The notes under the pieces: model-generated | What the model saw: only the letters and a program-made list of their open reading frames with translations | Told to the model about the DNA's origin: nothing | Databases searched by the model: none | DNA from: Microcoleaceae cyanobacterium UBA9251 | GTDB lineage: Bacteria > Cyanobacteriota > Cyanobacteriia > Cyanobacteriales > Microcoleaceae | Direction: 5' to 3' | Length of the DNA stretch: 5,936 nt | NCBI GenBank assembly: GCA_003542015.1 | Contig: DPLL01000113.1 | Coordinates: 3,494-9,429, forward strand | Position numbers and translations under genes: made by a program | Shown: piece by piece, positions 4,548 to 5,936 of the stretch | Position numbering within the stretch: position 1 is the first letter of the stretch | How the letters are laid out: the number at the start of each line of letters is the position of its first letter

Positions 4548-5792
4548 AATATTAAGAAAATCTCGAATGTTCAAATTGTTTTCATGGCGACTGAGGCGCT
4601 GTGGAATAATAAGTTGCGTACCAGTTTGACTATGCTTGGGGTAATTATTGGTATATCTTCTGTAATTACCATTACTTCGGTGGGGCAGGGGGTACAAAAG
4701 TCTACTGAGGAACAGTTGAAGGCTTTGGGTACTGATGTGCTGTTGGTTTTGTCTGGTGCTTCGCGATCGGGTGGTGTTAGTCAGGGTAGTGGTTCTGCTT
4801 CTACTGTGACTTGGGATGATGCTAGGGCGATCGAGAAACAAGCTCCCGCTGTTAAGGCGATTTCGGCTTATTTACAGCGAAGCGTGCAAGTTGTTTATGG
4901 CGGGCAAAATTCATTTACTGCTATTTTGGGAACGGATTTAAATTATCCCGATGTGAAGAACATTCAACCTCAACAAGGACGGTTTTTTAATGAGGATGAA
5001 TTGAATGCTGCTGAGCCAGTGGTTGTCCTTGGTTCTAAGGTGCGAGACGACCTTTTTGGAGTTGGCGCTAATGCCCTATCGGCTGATGTTCGTATTCAGG
5101 GAGGGCGCTACAAGGTCATTGGAGTGATGGAACCCAAGGGGTCTGTAGGGGGTACCGATCAGGACGATCGAGTGTATATTCCCCTCAAAAATATGTCGGC
5201 TCGGATTGTGGGTAGAAATTCTTTGGCTGGAATTGCTATCTCGGGTTTTTGGTTGCAAACTAGCGGCGAATCGGATTTGGCTGATGCTCAATTTCAAGTG
5301 GAAAATATCCTGCGTTTGCGACACAATATTTATCCGCCGCAACCGGATGATTTTAGGGTAATTAATCAAGTTGATATTGTTAATACTTTTAGTAATGTGG
5401 TAGGTTTGTTTACAGTTATGGTGGGAGCGATCGCCGGAATTTCTCTGGTAGTTGGCGGCATTGGTATTGCTAATATTATGTTGGTGTCTGTTGTGGAGCG
5501 CACTAAGGAAATTGGGATTCGGAAAGCGGTAGGTGCTACTAATGCGGCTATTCTGATTCAATTTATGGCTGAATCGGTTTTGGTTTCGACTGTGGGGGGC
5601 ACGGCGGGTATTGGGTTGGGAATTGCGATCGCCTTTGGAGCCTCGACAGCGTTCAAATTTCCGTTTGTGGTTTCAGTATGGTCGATCGCCGCCGGTTTTG
5701 GGTTATCTTTTACTGTAGGCTTATTGGCTGGGGTGCTACCGGCTCGGAATGCCGCTCGCTTAGATCCGATCGCAGCTTTGCGGAATGATTAA
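4542..5792 (+). CDS. ABC transporter permease, MacB/FtsX type (DevC-like), without ATPase domain
   Basis: This 416-residue permease has the MacB/FtsX layout. Near residues 28-49 is a first membrane helix (LTMLGVIIGISSVITITSVG), then a large periplasmic domain (about 50-285) of the MacB_PCD type. Three C-terminal helices follow (about 287-317, 342-368 and 375-400), with the family's cytoplasmic loop ERTKEIGIRKAVGA (319-332) and the terminal L-P-A-R-N-A-A-R-L-D-P-I-A-A-L. There is no Walker A or ABC signature, so a separate ATPase must power it. With the adaptor upstream it probably forms a tripartite, mechanotransmission-type exporter; substrate unknown. I chose ATG 4542 because everything upstream in frame is repeat-encoded. 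The nearest Shine-Dalgarno-like AAGGA (4498-4502) is 39 bases from this ATG, separated by the heptamer run. Alternative in-frame starts are 4521 and 4473. Confidence 0.9.
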   Translation: MPNIKKISNVQIVFMATEALWNNKLRTSLTMLGVIIGISSVITITSVGQGVQKSTEEQLKALGTDVLLVLSGASRSGGVSQGSGSASTVTWDDARAIEKQAPAVKAISAYLQRSVQVVYGGQNSFTAILGTDLNYPDVKNIQPQQGRFFNEDELNAAEPVVVLGSKVRDDLFGVGANALSADVRIQGGRYKVIGVMEPKGSVGGTDQDDRVYIPLKNMSARIVGRNSLAGIAISGFWLQTSGESDLADAQFQVENILRLRHNIYPPQPDDFRVINQVDIVNTFSNVVGLFTVMVGAIAGISLVVGGIGIANIMLVSVVERTKEIGIRKAVGATNAAILIQFMAESVLVSTVGGTAGIGLGIAIAFGASTAFKFPFVVSVWSIAAGFGLSFTVGLLAGVLPARNAARLDPIAALRND

Positions 5793-5936
5793 AGTTAAGA
5801 CTCTATCCATCCGCGTTGATCAGCGTGCATCTGCGGTTACAAATTCCCAATCTGCTAGCAGTGCTAGATTCAGACAATTTAAGACACTAGATTTGATTGG
5901 ACGTTTTTCATCCCAAAATACGATCGCCGAATAAAA
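5793..5936. other. Sequence after the permease gene to the window edge
   Basis: There is no ATG on the plus strand after the permease stop, so no downstream gene begins here. The stretch contains a 10-bp imperfect tandem repeat (5810-5839) and an imperfect, bulged inverted repeat AATCT...AGATT (5849-5870) without a T-run. A minus-strand frame stays open from the window edge to a TGA at 5820-5822, encoding 38 residues. Its ending is discussed as a weak finding. Confidence 0.5.
5810..5839. repeat. Imperfect 10-bp tandem repeat (TCxGCGTxxA type)
   Basis: Three 10-base units, TCCGCGTTGA, TCAGCGTGCA and TCTGCGGTTA, lie head to tail after the permease stop. The pattern resembles widely dispersed intergenic repeats I recall from cyanobacterial genomes. 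The units are not identical, so this is probably an old or variable element. It has no obvious hairpin or terminator character. Confidence 0.6.

Noticed and set aside
5076..5561. 161-codon minus-strand frame inside the permease gene
   Set aside because: Its product is Asn/Ser/His-rich low-complexity protein without a family pattern, and the opposite strand clearly encodes the permease.

Overview
The window looks like chromosomal DNA from a filamentous, Oscillatoriales-like cyanobacterium. Four perfect copies of the cyanobacterial HIP1 octamer GCGATCGC occur in 5.9 kb, together with many one-base variants. Intergenic spaces carry short tandem repeats of a cyanobacterial kind, including a heptanucleotide run. 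The coding style and the paired HlyD-type adaptor and MacB-type permease also fit. The genus-level guess is inference only.

Left part (1-2119): two minus-strand genes. The first (31-861) is a stand-alone VanW-domain protein. The second (1253-2119) is a family GT11 alpha-1,2-fucosyltransferase-like enzyme with a degraded HxRRxD signature. The spacer between them (862-1252) holds two perfect -10-like hexamers, a perfect 31-bp tandem duplication carrying two dyads one repeat apart, a probable scrap of an IS5-like transposase, and a 10-bp-stem hairpin just past the glycosyltransferase stop.

Middle (2120-2548): a spacer between divergent genes. It holds a possible 47-residue one-helix membrane smORF, a 7-bp-stem hairpin, and a 14-bp direct repeat with a 26-bp period directly in front of the adaptor gene.

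Right part (2549-5792): two plus-strand genes that probably work together. One is an HlyD/MacA/DevB-type periplasmic adaptor whose alpha-hairpin is lengthened by four 26-residue repeats in each arm. The other is a MacB/FtsX-type ABC permease without an ATPase domain. Together they suggest a DevBCA- or MacAB-like exporter that uses a TolC-type outer-membrane channel. No ATP-binding subunit is encoded between them or in the last 144 bases. The spacer between the two genes has three different short tandem repeats. The last of these is five copies of TATGCCC, and it contains the permease start codon.

The most unusual signals are the matched 4+4 repeat expansion of the adaptor hairpin, the start codon embedded in a frame-shifting heptamer repeat, the intragenic strand-composition flip in the adaptor gene, and the duplicated dyad upstream of the VanW gene. 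I found no CRISPR array, tRNA, rRNA or complete insertion sequence.
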